A DNA stretch of 64,000 nt, from positions 940,001 through 1,004,000 of the forward strand of contig CM034108.1 of the NCBI GenBank assembly GCA_019914945.1. The letters are read 5' to 3'. A program made the translations under genes and the position numbers. Position 1 is the stretch's first letter; each line of letters begins with the position of its first letter. The DNA comes from Typha latifolia (lineage: Eukaryota > Streptophyta > Magnoliopsida > Poales > Typhaceae). The notes under the pieces are model-generated. The model did not search any database. It was given only the letters and a program-made list of their open reading frames with translations, and had not been told where the DNA came from. Below are positions 1-12,635 of the stretch, piece after piece.

Positions 1-33
1 ACATATGATTAGGAAAAATAAAACCATAAGTAC

Positions 34-3000
34 CTAAGACTTTCTTGCTACGCAAAATATCTCCATAGATGTGGTCTCCAACATAGAGGACCTACAGAAA
101 ATGAAGGCACAAGTAAACAATTTTTAAGTTGGATTAAGTTGCTTATCTAACAAAAATTTTATAAGTTACTAGGAATTATTTGCCTTTAAAAGATTCATAT
201 ATTAAATTAGTACCAAGTCTAACACTGGAAACTGGAAAGCACACATACAAGTTACAGAGATCCAAGACTAACTGGTCAGCAAGGCAATTCCAAGAGATCC
301 AAAAAGTTGTAGATGAAAATAATCAAAATATACATGTGGCATGATCATGCCCAAGGGAAATGAAATATTGGTTAGGCTGAAGAGGCAAACTTGCATCAAA
401 GTTGTATCGTAGATAGAATAAAGGATTCATGTTGAAAATTTTCAAACTCCAACACACTTAGAAAAGGGGAAGGCTTCTCAGCTTTCAAATTTCATCTCTT
501 CGTAGTTGCATGGCTGATGTGCATCCAACAAGGTAAATCACTCAAACTACTTGACAACATGTAAAAGGTAAAAACTGTTGTCTTGTGCTTCCAACAAAAT
601 GCCAAAAAGGTTAGTGAATTTATCAATTAGGGAAGTGTTTAATGATTTTCATGATAAACCATTTAATTCATCAGATAGGCTATATATAAGAAATAGGTTA
701 TAAATTTATGTAGTCAATATACATGGCCTTATACAAGAACACATTCTTCACGCCTTATATCAAGTAGTCAAAAGATGTAGCACCTGAGAGCTGGCAGCTA
801 TTGAGAGCAATCTATGCAGATGACCAACACTACCTCCCTGGAAAAATCAAGCTAAAGTGAGTAGCTGCACAATAATTCCAATAACAAAGAAGAAAGAAGA
901 ATAAAGAACATTAAAAAGAGGAAGTGATGAACTATACGAAGTTGCATTCTCAAAAATTAATAAGACCTGAAAAAGAAATAAAATCTGGCAAAAATACTAT
1001 AAACTCCTGGTGAGCTTTTTCCAGCACATCTTCAATGCACAGGTTGACGATTACCTGATACACTTTGTGTTCTGACTTTGACACCTTGCATGTCGATCTT
1101 GGACTTCTAATCTTCAACAGATAAAGAAAAGGAGCATAAGAGAGAATTTTGAAGTGCAAAGATGAGGAAAACACAATAGTTTATTTTTACTAGCCTGAAG
1201 ATCAGCATTAAGCAGCATTCCAGATTTAGGTTCAACTTCAAATAAGCTTGCACGATTATCTTCAAGGAAGAAATACGGCTTTGAGCTGAAAAACATGAAA
1301 TGACCAATCAGAATGAATACGATGTACTTTTGCTAACACAAACAAGGGATGCAGACTTTTCAATTAACAAATACCCAATGATGGAAAGAAAGGACAAAAT
1401 ATGGATATAATAGTGTAAGGAAGATATATAGAAATTAGAAAGAGCCAGACCTGCCCGTTATGACAACGTCAAAGTTTTCAAGCCATTTATAGTTGCAAGG
1501 AGAGCCATCATCTGAGTTATGAGACCCACAAAGAAAATTCATCACAACATTGGTATAGTCCCACAAGCTGCAATCGGTAAACAAATAGTTCAGAGATGAA
1601 AACTAGCAACATATCTGGTCCACATAAATGTTGGCATTACGCCAAAATAGAAGAGATTTACATTAGAATAGCCACCTGCATCGCTTGCAAAAACAAATAA
1701 GCACTTGAATATTTCTAAGCAATTTATGTCATCGAGTAAGAAATCAAAGATGTTACACCAGTTGCGAGCATGAATTCAAATGTAGCACAGGTTAGTAAGA
1801 TGAATGCTAAATAGTTCTGTAGTTACACTTCTACAGTTCTGTGAACACAACTTTGTCACTAGTTCATACCCCTTGAAGTAATTCTCAACTTACTATTTCC
1901 ATTTCTAAGGTTGCTTTAATTTGTTTTACTCCTATTTTCTGATATTCAAAATGTCCTTCAGATCCCTCCTACTGGAGTTTGTCTCTAGTGAACAACACTA
2001 TTCAAGCTAACTCAAAGTAGTTTTTGTCACGTCCAAGAATGAAATACTAAACCAAAGAATTACTAGGTTGGTACTTGAGGACTATTTCTCCATCATAGAA
2101 CAAAATGGGCATAGACTCGAACTTGAATATTATTCCATCAAACTTGAACAGACTTTCATGATGGATCAAAACGAAACCTAAAGTTTCAAAAGAGAAGACT
2201 GATGCATAGTGGAGAGGTTTGACAATGTACATGGATATCATCTTAGAAACTGATTTAGGCATTTAGCTATCATTGAACTTTAGTGGTAGGAATTCTAGGA
2301 TATAATGTAATGTTTATGCCGCCTTCACCTCAAAGATTCTTTCTGGATGCATTAACTTTGTTTATATAATTCTGGATGCACACTTTACTTTGTCAATGAA
2401 ACACAATGCTCCAAGGAATTTCGCAACTCAAGGTGCAGGTTTTTAGGTTTCATGATGCACTTCCTGAAATAATGAATTTAAACTTTAAAGAACATGTATC
2501 TCTCCATTACCATAACATCACTACACAAGCAACATTTCATATATGACTCTAGAAGCATCATGATTCCTTTTTCTTGATTTGACATGGTATATTTGCAGAT
2601 TTGTATACCAAACCTTTTATCCAGAGGATGATTGCACCCCAAAAGGTATTTCCTCAGAACTATAGAGAAGAAATAAAGAAATAAAGATACCTATTAGTAA
2701 CCAAGAATGTAGAACGACCAGACTTTTGAATCATTTCAAGCATGGGAACTATTGATTTGTCTTCATTGATGTACCTGTCAATTCGAATCTTGTGAATATT
2801 AGTGATCTCTAACTAGATCATCTTTAAAAATCAAATTGCAAACTAGATCCATGAGAAGAATGTAAATTTAATCAGCTTCCATATAGAAGATAAGATTAGT
2901 TCACATGACTAATACAATGACTTTTCAGACAAACGTCAATCATATAAATTTCATCCTTCACCATGATATTTCACCATGAGAAGCTGTTTATTCTGGTCTT

Positions 3001-6000
3001 GATTGTCATATAGGAGCTGGACCAGGTTTCACTAAACTATTTAGAGAGACCATAAGATAGGCACTAAACTATTTAGATAGACCATATGATAGGAAGTGAG
3101 TATGTGGAATAGCTAAAGGAAATAGGGAACTTTGTTAGATCAAACAATAATTGGAACAAATTATTTAGTGACATAAAGCCACAAGAAGATAAGCAATTAT
3201 TAGAAAAAAAGGCACAAGAATTATTAGGATTAGTTATTTGTATCGAAGGCTGAACACTTTGTTATGCTTTTAGCACCCAAAAAAATATTAAAAAACTTCC
3301 AGGTGTAACAATAAAAATTCTTACTGTATGATTAGAAGATAAATTAAGTGTCATAAATTTCACAGGACGGGTTATCATAAGAAAGGCCCTAAAAGAACAA
3401 ATAAATTTCCATATATGTTCAATAAGTACACATTAACAGGTTACACGGTGTATAATCTAGCTGAATCTCCTTTTGACTATCAGTTAGATAGAAGACAAGA
3501 CACAGTGAAACAACATCAGCATTCGGTGCAGAGAAGCAAAAGTTCAAATAGTTAAATAAGTTATTCAGTGCTCAATGTTAGATATTCCATATCCCATTAC
3601 CTTCCAGGATCCTCTGCAACCATTTTCTTCAAGGTGCCATCACGATGACAAAGGTCAACTGCAGATCTCACATCTCTATACATACGAGCATAGCTGCAGC
3701 AGAATAATGGTACAACTTTGAACCAGTAAGAAAGAATGAATATAAACAAAAATAACATAAAATCTATCAACTCAGAATCTTATTACATGAGATGAATTTA
3801 GATTTGAAGAAGTTACAGTGACAATGAAAATAATTAGCAAAAGTTGTGCTTATACAGTATACCACGATATAGTATTTATAAAGGAGAGTAATTCTTTTGA
3901 AAAAAAGGAATGATTGTAAAGATCAATATTTTCACATTTAAGAACAGTGTAATGCTGGAGATCTGTTCATTTATTTACAGTATCGTAAGTATGTTATGGA
4001 TCAGAACACATACTCAGTGCCTGATGGAAACTTTTCAGGATTATTATCCATAAAGTCAACAAGCTGGGCAAATAGATATGCTTCAGCTAGAGAGAAAAGG
4101 GTATCAATAAGAGCATAGTCAGGCTCATCAAATGAATCGCGAAGCAATGTGTTTCCATAAGCAGAAACTTTTTCTTCCTTTGACATCTCCCTGAAGCCAT
4201 GGTATGCCACCTTTACATACTTGTGTCGATCCATCTGAAATTGAAACATGTCACACTGGTTAATTATGGTAGAATAAAATGTTAAGTGCAATAAATTGAA
4301 ACATTTCTAACATGTTGGATTACAATACTAGCAGCTTCCTAAAATATGGAAAGGTATCTTGGGTGAGTCGTGTTCATAAAAGAGAAAGACTATGCATGGA
4401 TCCTTCAAAGAAACATACAAATTAGGAGTCATCTAGTTAAGCTAATGCAGCCAAGGAGCATGTACTATTACCCTTGCCAGCAAAGAAGTAAGACCAAGTA
4501 GAAAAATATTATTCTTTTGTAGATTGGCAACCATTTGTACTAACATCAGATCAAGAGTTTACAAATTCGAAGGACAATCAAAGTGTTAGCCAGCAGTCTA
4601 GAACATTTTACCTTGAGATTGCATTAAAATTGTAATAAATGGGAAGATAACGAGTAATTATTTACCTGTAAAGCTAATGTGCCTACAAATCCAAAAAAAA
4701 ATTAGAAGTAATACAAGGCTGACCTTCAAGATATTTCCTCTTTTCTTATCAAGAACTAATCCCCTGACCATGTACTTCCAATTGAACTGCCATTTAGATA
4801 ACTGCAAATTGAACCATGTGCTTCAATGAAATTAGCAATTCTAGCAATTCTAACAATTCTAACAAAATAGTTACTTCCAAAAACAACTCCTCCCGGTAGA
4901 GGAATTATATATATTACACGTGCAACTGTAAGTGCCCTGACAAGCCAATTGAAGACTTGGGTGCTATAATGCCTTGTACTGGAAGATGAAGCCTTTGTTT
5001 AAGTTGGATATTGAAAACTGAATCAAACCCAACCTAGAAAGGAAGCACAATCAAGCAAATGAAACATTCTTTGGGTTCAACGGACACATACAAATGATAT
5101 TTGCAGTCATGGTCACATGGTATAGTGCCTTCAATATTTCTCCTTCATTTTGACTCCTCAAATACTAGAGGAAATATATAGCGTTGCTGCTTTATATCCA
5201 TTAATTACAAAATAAGTACTTAATTGTTACTCAAGATATTCATCTTTAAATTCAAGAGTTTTTTTTTGTATATTTTACTCTTTCTTAACAATTGTCTTCT
5301 CATGAATGGAATGCAGTGAATATAAATAGAAAAAAAAAATCACACTTCTGGTTTTCTATCTAATACTTTCCGATTCTCCTTTTCGTACCAACCTATGGAA
5401 GTTCTAGATGAGATAATCTGTTTATTGGTCAAAATCTCCACATGTTTCAGTAAACTAAATTCATTAGCAAACTTTGTCCAAACGAACTTATTGCATGTAT
5501 ACTTATCCAGATCCTCCCAGGTCATATTTTTTCCAGATCCTTTCAACTGCAGTAGCGCTTGTACTTTAAAAATCTACAGAATAATATTTCCAGGACCCTA
5601 GCCAATTCACTTACATTATTCAGGAGAGAATCTATGTCGCTAATTCATTTCCCACTTAAGTTAAGTTACGCATCTCAAAACTAACCCTTGTTTCCTTACA
5701 TCCATACTGATGCTCTGATGCTCTGATGCTCTGATGCTCAAAGGTAGAATAGGAAAATGAATCATAATATAATGAATTCTTATCTCATTCCAAAAGAGAA
5801 ATTAGATGAATTTCATTTCAATCCCATTATTTTCTAAATGGAGGAATTCATTTCCAAATAAAATCAATTGAAATCCATCTAGAATTGGTTCCAAACATCC
5901 CTTAACATTTCAAGAACTTCAGAACTAAAGCCAAATTTATGCAAGCCTGCATCAGAATTCAGAACAATGAAGAATCGTACTCACAATAACACGTCACTAT

Positions 6001-6289
6001 CAGACTCAAAGGCGAACAAGAATAACATAACACTGACCTCCTTCGGATACTGGAGATCATTCACCAGCTTCTCGACCGTGCCTTGGTAAGCCAAGGCCTC
6101 GAATGTCTCAGGCTTGTACTGCGCCAAAGTGTAATCCATATCAAACCCTACCGCCGTGATATTCTTCATGTTTAAAGATCTATTACAGAATATTTGCTTC
6201 CCGATGGGGATCCTCTCCCCCGTTTTGAACGACGACCAAATCTTCACTCCATCTCCACCACCGGAATCGCTGCCCTTCGCCATCGGCAC
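34..6289 (-). CDS. 5'-nucleotidase, HAD superfamily (cytosolic IMP/GMP-type), 3' end missing
   Basis: Partial CDS, 10 visible exons (minus order): 6289-6038, 4801-4724, 4234-4014, 3693-3601, 2774-2691, 1567-1451, 1285-1195, 1111-1055, 837-784, 91-34; about 368 codons, phases consistent throughout. The first exon holds the HAD nucleophile motif FDMDYTLAQY (DxDxT). Later exons carry family blocks such as DRHKYVKVAYHGFREMS, SFDEPDYALIDTLFSLAEAY and VLYVGDHIYGDIL. Known family: HAD subfamily IG 5'-nucleotidases, which dephosphorylate purine nucleoside monophosphates in the cytosol; substrate here is not shown by sequence. The C-terminal part lies beyond the left edge. Start chosen at the MPMAKG methionine; the methionine two codons later (6283) is equally possible. 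One intron (1112-1194) appears to use a GC donor. The leader contains a long GA microsatellite. Confidence 0.9.
3030..3093. repeat. 32-bp tandem duplication in an intron
   Basis: Two head-to-tail 32-bp copies beginning CACTAAACTATTTAGA, at 3030-3061 and 3062-3093, differing at about two positions. They lie in an intron of the nucleotidase gene, between exons 3601-3693 and 2691-2774. No function is apparent. Confidence 0.8.
5707..5739. repeat. 9-bp tandem repeat (CTGATGCTC)
   Basis: Nearly four perfect copies of CTGATGCTC in a row, within the first intron of the nucleotidase gene. A simple minisatellite likely to vary in copy number. Confidence 0.85.
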
Positions 6290-6367
6290 GCCCGAAACCC
6301 ACCTTCTGCACCCTGATCCGAGTATTAGACCCCGTAGAACTCAACAAGAAATGAGAGAGAGAACACG

Positions 6368-6369
<2 letters not shown>

Positions 6370-6419
<50 letters not shown>

Positions 6420-6420
6420 T
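6370..6420. repeat. (GA)n microsatellite in the nucleotidase leader
   Basis: About 50 bp of nearly pure GA dinucleotides, interrupted once by AAA, roughly 80-130 bp upstream of the nucleotidase start and probably in its 5' UTR (CT-rich on the coding strand). CT-rich leaders are common in plant genes. Confidence 0.9.
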
Positions 6421-9400
6421 ATAGATTTAAACCTCTAGGGTTTTGAGCAGAGGAGACAAATCGAGACGAGAGTGAAGAGAGGGAGAAGTGGAAGGCGGCA
6501 AGTGGTCTCTTGGGAAACCGCATGCTTGGGGATTTAAACAGGCATTTGAGAGCAGCGAGGGAGAACGGATAAGGGGAACTTATTCCAGAATAAGTCCCCC
6601 CTCCGCCCCCTCTCCCGACTCCGATAAGTGACGTGGGACTACTTGCCGGTGTAGTGGGATGGGGGGAGGACATCTACCTCATCATGCCCATCGCCGATGC
6701 CATTAGAGAAAGGGGATGCGATACGATGGTCCCAATAACAAACGAGAGCCACTAGATCGCAAACTTTCGTCCTCAACTATCTCTTTACACGTGGCAAGTT
6801 ACTACCGGATATTCTAATATACTTATACCGTGTCGCAGAGTAGTGGATCAGGCAGAGGATGGCGGGGAATTCTAACCGAATAACGGGTGAGGAGAGCCCA
6901 GACGGCCAAAAGATAATTTTTAAAAAAGAAAAAGCGAGAATGGATAACAGGATGCATCAGAGCGGTCCTCTTACTGACTTAGTGCCACGTGTTGAGCATC
7001 CAACGGAGCTGTGGAGCCTTCGTGGTGGAACCGGATGAAGGACTAGTGGTGGATAAGTGACGAGGCCGATACTTCGTGCTTCGATTGTAGATAGGTCCCG
7101 CTGATTAGGTGCGACAATTTGGATACCACGTGTCACTAAAGACACTCTTATTCGAAACGCGGATCAGTTATCCAGCTCTTTTACAGTGGATGAAAGAAGA
7201 GAATAGAAGAGAAAGGGGCATTATTCCGTTACCCCGTGGCCATGAATAAAAAGGTACACAATTCGAATCACTTGGGGCCTAAACCCGGTAGAATATTTCG
7301 ACGTTGGATAAGAGTGGTTGCAAGGAAGAGGCTAGTTTTGCTAGGTAGTGGGAAATCCCAAAGTTGATGGAGCATATATAGCTGGCAGACTTGGCTTTAG
7401 TTTGTGTGTGTGTGTCTGAGTTTTCACACACGTGTTGCATGAGTTCTACACTTTGGGTTGATGTGTATGATTGATTTGATGATATAGACTGTCACCCACC
7501 CTTAGTCTTGATATCAAGCATATATTCTTCTTGGTATCTTCTCCTTATCAACCTGCATGAATATAAATGGAATTATTAGTTCACAGAATAGAATAGAAAA
7601 GAATAGAATAGAATAGAGTGGACAAAAGGTGAACAGACATGCTTCGTGCAACTCAGTCAGTGGCAACCAATTGTTTATTTGCAGATAATATATTCTCGAT
7701 CAGCTTTCTGAACTTTATGTTATATACTTTGTAATCTGTTACAAAGATTACAAAGATTCTATCTTTGAATCACCTTGGATGGAATCTGGAAGACGAAGTC
7801 ATGCATTTAACTACGGAAGAATGTGATACTAGAGAGTGGTGTGTGTGAATCTTCGCCAACCAAATAATGATAAAAAGGTAATGATAATAATATTGCTGAT
7901 AAAAGTGGTAGAAGCATATGACACGATAATGTGGCAGGAGAAGTTAGGTCTTGTCAAGGTCCTTAATTTTGTTAATTGAGATCTAATCAAGGTCCCACTC
8001 GAGTGAGACGTGGGCAAAATTTTAAGTGGGAATTTTTTAATTTGATATATGTGAATAAGCAAACATTTTTTTGGCTCTAATGTTGAGTTTTTGACCAAAC
8101 TAGCCCTCTCCAAACTTTATACTTAATATTATGCCATCAATTCGTAAGTAAAATAATGAGCTGATCAACATGTTTCTTATAAAATAAATCATTGATAAGT
8201 TCAGTATTTTTTTATTAAATAAAATATTTAATAATTTTTTAAAAAGTGATAAATATAGTAAAGTTTTGTCTGATAGTTGAGGCCAGAGGCCAGTATACTA
8301 AATTGGTGCTTTAGTTATTTTTAGAGATGTGTTGACTTGATACAATGAAAATACTGATAGGATTAGCTTAAAATGCCTATCAATTTAGAGTTGTATTAAA
8401 CTTAAATACAGACATAAAAAATATTAGACTTATTTTTTAATTAAGTTTTGAGTGAAGTTTGGAGAAGAGTTAGTTTGAAGGACGGTTAAAATGCAAAAAT
8501 TCTTCTCTTTTCTTTTCAAAGAAAACAAAAAAGAGAAGAAATAGTAGTGAAATACTATTACAAAATTAAGGAGGTATAACAAATTCTGAATATCCCCAAA
8601 TCCCACCCATTCCTCCTCGTCTACACCTCCCGATCTGGTCGTGCCCCGAGGCCAGCGGATCCCGGCTCGAATCTCGAGGTCGCGTCTCACCGGCGAACGC
8701 CGTGGCTCGGAGGAGGTGATCACTGGCGATCCAATCCTGGGGATTCGTGAAGCTTCTCGGTTCGGATTCCTCACTTCCCTTCCCTTGATATTGTTTTCGG
8801 ATTTTTTTACTTGATACTTCTGCTTTTACTGAGAGATGCCATCCATAAGATTGGTTTATAGAAGAAGAGTTGGAATGTTGCATTGGCTAGTGGGATAAGA
8901 TTAGATTTATTTCGAGTATAGTTTTTTTAAGTATACTTTCGACTATTGATATCAATAATTGTTGAGCAGTACAGATATCACTAACAAGACACAATGATTG
9001 AAGAGCCTCACATACTCCAAAATTTGTCATTGTTGTTATGGTAGTAATCATCTTATGCAATTTTGTTCATAGTAAAAGCAGTAACCAAGGCATTTTTACC
9101 ACTAACAAATGGGTTCCTTGGAGCTGGAAATGCCAGCTTATGGCAATATGTAGATGGGTTTGAAATGAAACTCTACAAGCTATGAGAGGGATCATATGAC
9201 AAGAGTTGGAAATGAAATGGGACAAGAAAAGGATTCACCTTTTGTTCTATAAGTATCTGGCACTTGGAAAGAAATCATCATGAATATATGTTACTATAAC
9301 AATTATGATTCTTCATGAAGACGAACAGTTGAACAAAGACTGGAAAAATTGAGGTTCCTCCAGCAATACATTATACACCAGAACATCTGACTTTGGACTC

Positions 9401-9490
9401 CTTAATCCAAGGAAGAATGCCTATAATTACTTATCTCTGAGTATGACTCAAAATTATATGTATCTTGTAACTACTTGATGCTTTCATCTT
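6421..9490. other. Intergenic region, no gene recognised
   Basis: About 3 kb between the nucleotidase start and the 3' end of the next gene. It holds the G-box group, a short imperfect GAATA-type repeat near 7580-7620, AT-rich DNA from 7850 to 8560 and a GC-rich, CpG-rich patch at about 8600-8760. The open frames over that patch have no recognisable domain. The patch could be an old first exon or leader, but nothing downstream supports a gene. Confidence 0.5.
6986..7434. promoter_or_regulatory. Three G-box (CACGTG) elements upstream of the nucleotidase gene
   Basis: Perfect CACGTG palindromes at 6986-6991, 7127-7132 and 7429-7434, the first two in contexts GCCACGTGTT and ACCACGTGTC that resemble ABA-response elements. 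They lie 0.7-1.15 kb upstream of the nucleotidase start. bZIP or bHLH binding is established for this core in plants; activity here is inference. Confidence 0.45.
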
Positions 9491-11119
9491 CTATGATGTA
9501 GCGTCGTTTGGAGAGCCTGAAGCTTCCACCAGATACAACCGACAACAGGGTGTTCCATCCTCTGGATGCGTCTGTATTGATCTGGGCAATTTCCTAAGCT
9601 TGTCAAACAAATTCTGGGGGTCAGGCAGCAGCCCAAAATGGGCATCGGGATCTCCTATTTGTGACAATTTGACTCTGGAGAAGCCAATAGAAGGCAGCAG
9701 GTGATCAGGCCAGTCACTGTAGAAATGATATGTGGAATGTGAAAGTGAGATAGAGGATTTGTTCATGAAGTCTGCGAGGAGGACAGTGTTTGTCAAGGCA
9801 CAGTTAGCCGCTATGGCCTCAAGAACTTGCATAGCATGGATGTGAGGCAGGTAATAGAGGATGCCTTCAAGTACCCATACTGTGTTTCTCTCAGGAACAA
9901 AACCACTACTTTGGAGTTTGTCAAGCCAGTCACCATCTCTTATATCTGCAGCTACACTGACCAAGGATTTTGCCATCAGTGCTACTTTCCGATTCTCTGT
10001 TGATCTCATTGCTTCCTGTAAGAGATCTGCTTTTGTTTTTAGGAGCTCAGGGAAATCGAGTTCAAAGATGGTGCTTTCCTTTAGGCAGCTGAGACGATAA
10101 GCTCTTGCATCCATGCCTGCAAGTGTAGGACAACTATCAAATTTCCTGCATTGAGGTAATAATCTCGTGCAAGATAGTTAAAGCAGTAATCCCAAGAAAA
10201 TTAGCAATAGCTGGTTATAAATTTAACATAATTAAATGAGTTTTAGAAGAGCCCTCTAGGTAACGACCTCCCTGCATCACAACAGGGCCTTACAACACAA
10301 TCAGAGTGGTTGTCCTATTAGTACTCCTGCCTCACACAGAACAGATGACATCCTGTATCTTCTATCTGTGTCTATCACTTTCCTCTCATACTCTTTCTCT
10401 ATGTTTCTCCATCTACTCTCTAATCTCTGTTGCTTTTATCAATGGACTAGGAGCATGGTTCCAACCATGTTTGCTACCAAAGTTGATCCACAAGCTCGAG
10501 ACGAGTTGGACCTTCAGAGAGGATCCGGCAAGATTCTTTGCACAAGAGGCATCATTTTCTCTTAGAGCAGCACATTCTTAAATCCCAGGCCAGACATCTA
10601 TCACACACTCAGTTTTTTTTTTTCATCTATTAGTTGCTAGTCTCTTATGTCTGTAAAACTAGAATTAGGATATACTTCTCCGTTATCTACAGCAAATTAG
10701 ATTCAAGATGTACAACATAACTGACCTGCACCTAGAAGAACAACCTGAGCTCCGCCCTTGTCGACGAAAGAGTTGATCGCAGCTTCAAGCCTCGAATCAA
10801 ACCATAAAGTCCGCACGGCTAGGATCACGCCAGATACTTCTCGGGCATTTCTGAGCTTGTCTTTCCTCATCTTCTCATGAAAGCTTCGGAGGAAGTTCTC
10901 ACCAGCAAGGACATCGGCCACTGGGTCATGAATCACATCATTCCACATGGCTCGCCCAGCCGCAGTCTGGCATGCGCTCCTCTGAAGAGGCCCCCATTCA
11001 TGATCAATGGTTGCATGCAGTGATCGGACGCTCTCTGACACAAGCAACTTTGACAACTTGAGCTCCTCTGGCTGCACCGGATCGACCTGCGCTCCCTGAA
11101 TTCTTTCGTCTTTCGACAT
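9491..11119 (-). CDS. SAM-dependent methyltransferase, TIGR00027/leucine carboxyl methyltransferase-like
   Basis: Two exons, 11119-10726 and 10116-9491, joined in phase to give 339 aa. The join creates LLGAGMDARAYRL, the SAM-binding motif I of the TIGR00027/LCMT (Ppm1/Tcmp-like) family, with the N-terminal block RTLWFDSRLEAAI just before it. Further family features are FELDFPELL (acidic ribose-binding region) and the VWVLEGILYYLP segment. Known family: putative SAM methyltransferases related to the PP2A leucine carboxyl methyltransferase fold; substrate of this plant branch is not known to me. The start at MSKDERIQ is preferred because upstream in-frame residues read through low-complexity leader. 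It is divergent from the PMT28-like gene, with a 1.5-kb spacer. Confidence 0.88.
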
Positions 11120-11659
11120 GGTTACTTTCTTTCTCAGCAGCAGAAGAGAAGAAGAAGCTTGCATGCATGTCTTGAGCATGAGAGTTAGATTTTTTTTTGT
11201 TAAAGGGTGGCCGGCGGGTAGAGATAAGGAAAGAGAACCACACACACACACCCAGACAACAAAAGAGAGTTTGAGAGCCAAAAATACCAACGCCTCATTT
11301 GAGCGTAGGAGAAGTTTACACGATGGTGATTGATCTGGGCCACCGATTTGTTGTCCGAGATGCGTCCCAGACTTGAGGTTGTTAATCTAGTTGTACATTG
11401 TAAGTTAGGATCATGAATGCAACCATCTCAGTCGCCTTTGTGTGTATTTGATATTTGATACTGGTCCATAAGCAGAGGCCCCGAGCCAAAAACTGCCAAG
11501 GGGAAGGCCAGCCCCTTCTATATTTGGAAACTTGTATGTCCCTGTCGACGAGAGAAAGATCAAATCGGAAACTACATTTTACACCCTACAATGATGCTTT
11601 TACGGTTATCTTTTACCTTTTTAATATGTAGCTCTCTGTTTTGCACTTTAATATGTAGA

Positions 11660-12103
11660 TGGGGCTCAGGACTGTCAAAATAATGAAACCTGCTCAAGAT
11701 CCGGTCATATTTGAAGAGTCAAACTCGATTAATTAGATCAGGCTCGAAATTAATTTCAACCGAGCTTGAGCATTGGAAGAGTAGGCATAGGCAGACTCCG
11801 TGCTCAATAAGGCTCAACTTATATTTATTAATATTTATTTGTGTTATATTATAAATAATAAATAAAATTTGGTTATATGTTAAATTTTACTTTATAAAGT
11901 GTAGACAATCCACGATTTAATTCAAACTTAATTCAAATTTGATTCAGGCTTTAAATAAGTTTGATTAATAGTTCCAAATATGCGGGAGCTCTAACTAGGC
12001 TTGAATTAAATCTAATCAATTTAAGTTTGATATTTTAGGTTAGATTCAAAACTAATTTAATCCAATATTAAACAGTGCTGGGCTCGATTACACCCCTAAA
12101 ATT
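11660..12103. mobile_element. Degenerate hAT-like non-autonomous element (candidate)
   Basis: AT-rich stretch with repeated AGGCTC/GAGCTTGAG/GATTCAGGCTT words. It ends with GGGCTCGATTACACCCCTA, whose reverse complement begins TAGGGGTGTAATCGAGCC. This is the same terminus and internal vocabulary as the element at 45852-46459, which has an 8-bp target duplication. The other end is degenerate (near GGGGCTCAGGA) and I could not see a target duplication, so the left boundary is approximate. A second similar terminus (AGATTACACCCATTA) lies at about 12129-12143. Confidence 0.45.
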
Positions 12104-12604
12104 AAGTGCAAGCTTATACAAAGGTCGGCTAGATTACACCCATTATATGAATTCTTCTTAAGATTATATTAAAAAAATGTAGGGCGTGAAACGTAAATTT
12201 CCCAATTTTTATATAGAAAGCAAGAGTGCTGTGCAAAAGAACCAGCAGAGAAGCCCATTCCCCATTTGGGCTCGTCTTCCCCGACAGCCCAACTTTTGTC
12301 GGCAATTTGTCCTGCCTAAGGACCAGATTGCACATCAGAAGTATATCGCACGAATCTCGGAGCGGATCCGCCGCAACTGCTGTCCAGCGAAGCAAAGTTC
12401 GGATCGGCTCGATACCTCCCAGTCCCAGTAACCAGTCTTTCTTCTCTCTCTCGTAAAAGTTCGTCTACTTGATAGCTGATGGACCAACGAACCACCGTGA
12501 GGAAGGAGGAGATCTTTGCGATCCCCAACCACCGCAAAGCAATCACTTCTCTTACCTAATATTTCCAATCCTCGCTACCTATAGCTCTCTTCTCTCTTCC
12601 TCCA

Positions 12605-12625
12605 ATGGAGATCTTTGCGATTTAA
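12605..12625 (+). promoter_or_regulatory. uORF ahead of the PMT28-like start
   Basis: ATG followed by five codons and TAA, ending 10 nt before the main ATG at 12636. If the transcript starts upstream of 12605, ribosomes would meet this six-codon frame first; reinitiation so close is usually inefficient, so leaky scanning would be needed. Effect is inferred. Confidence 0.4.
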
Positions 12626-12635
12626 AGTTCTTGGA

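Noticed and set aside
3030..3093. CRISPR-like or satellite array
   Set aside because: Only two contiguous copies with no spacers, in a plant intron.
8430..8883. Two overlapping minus-strand open frames over the GC-rich patch
   Set aside because: No domain, no splice support and low-complexity ends; more likely chance frames in GC-rich DNA.
12209..12635. Coding exon upstream of the PMT28-like start
   Set aside because: Several short frames on both strands overlap here, but none continues in phase into the PMT28 frame or shows a family domain; best read as promoter and leader.
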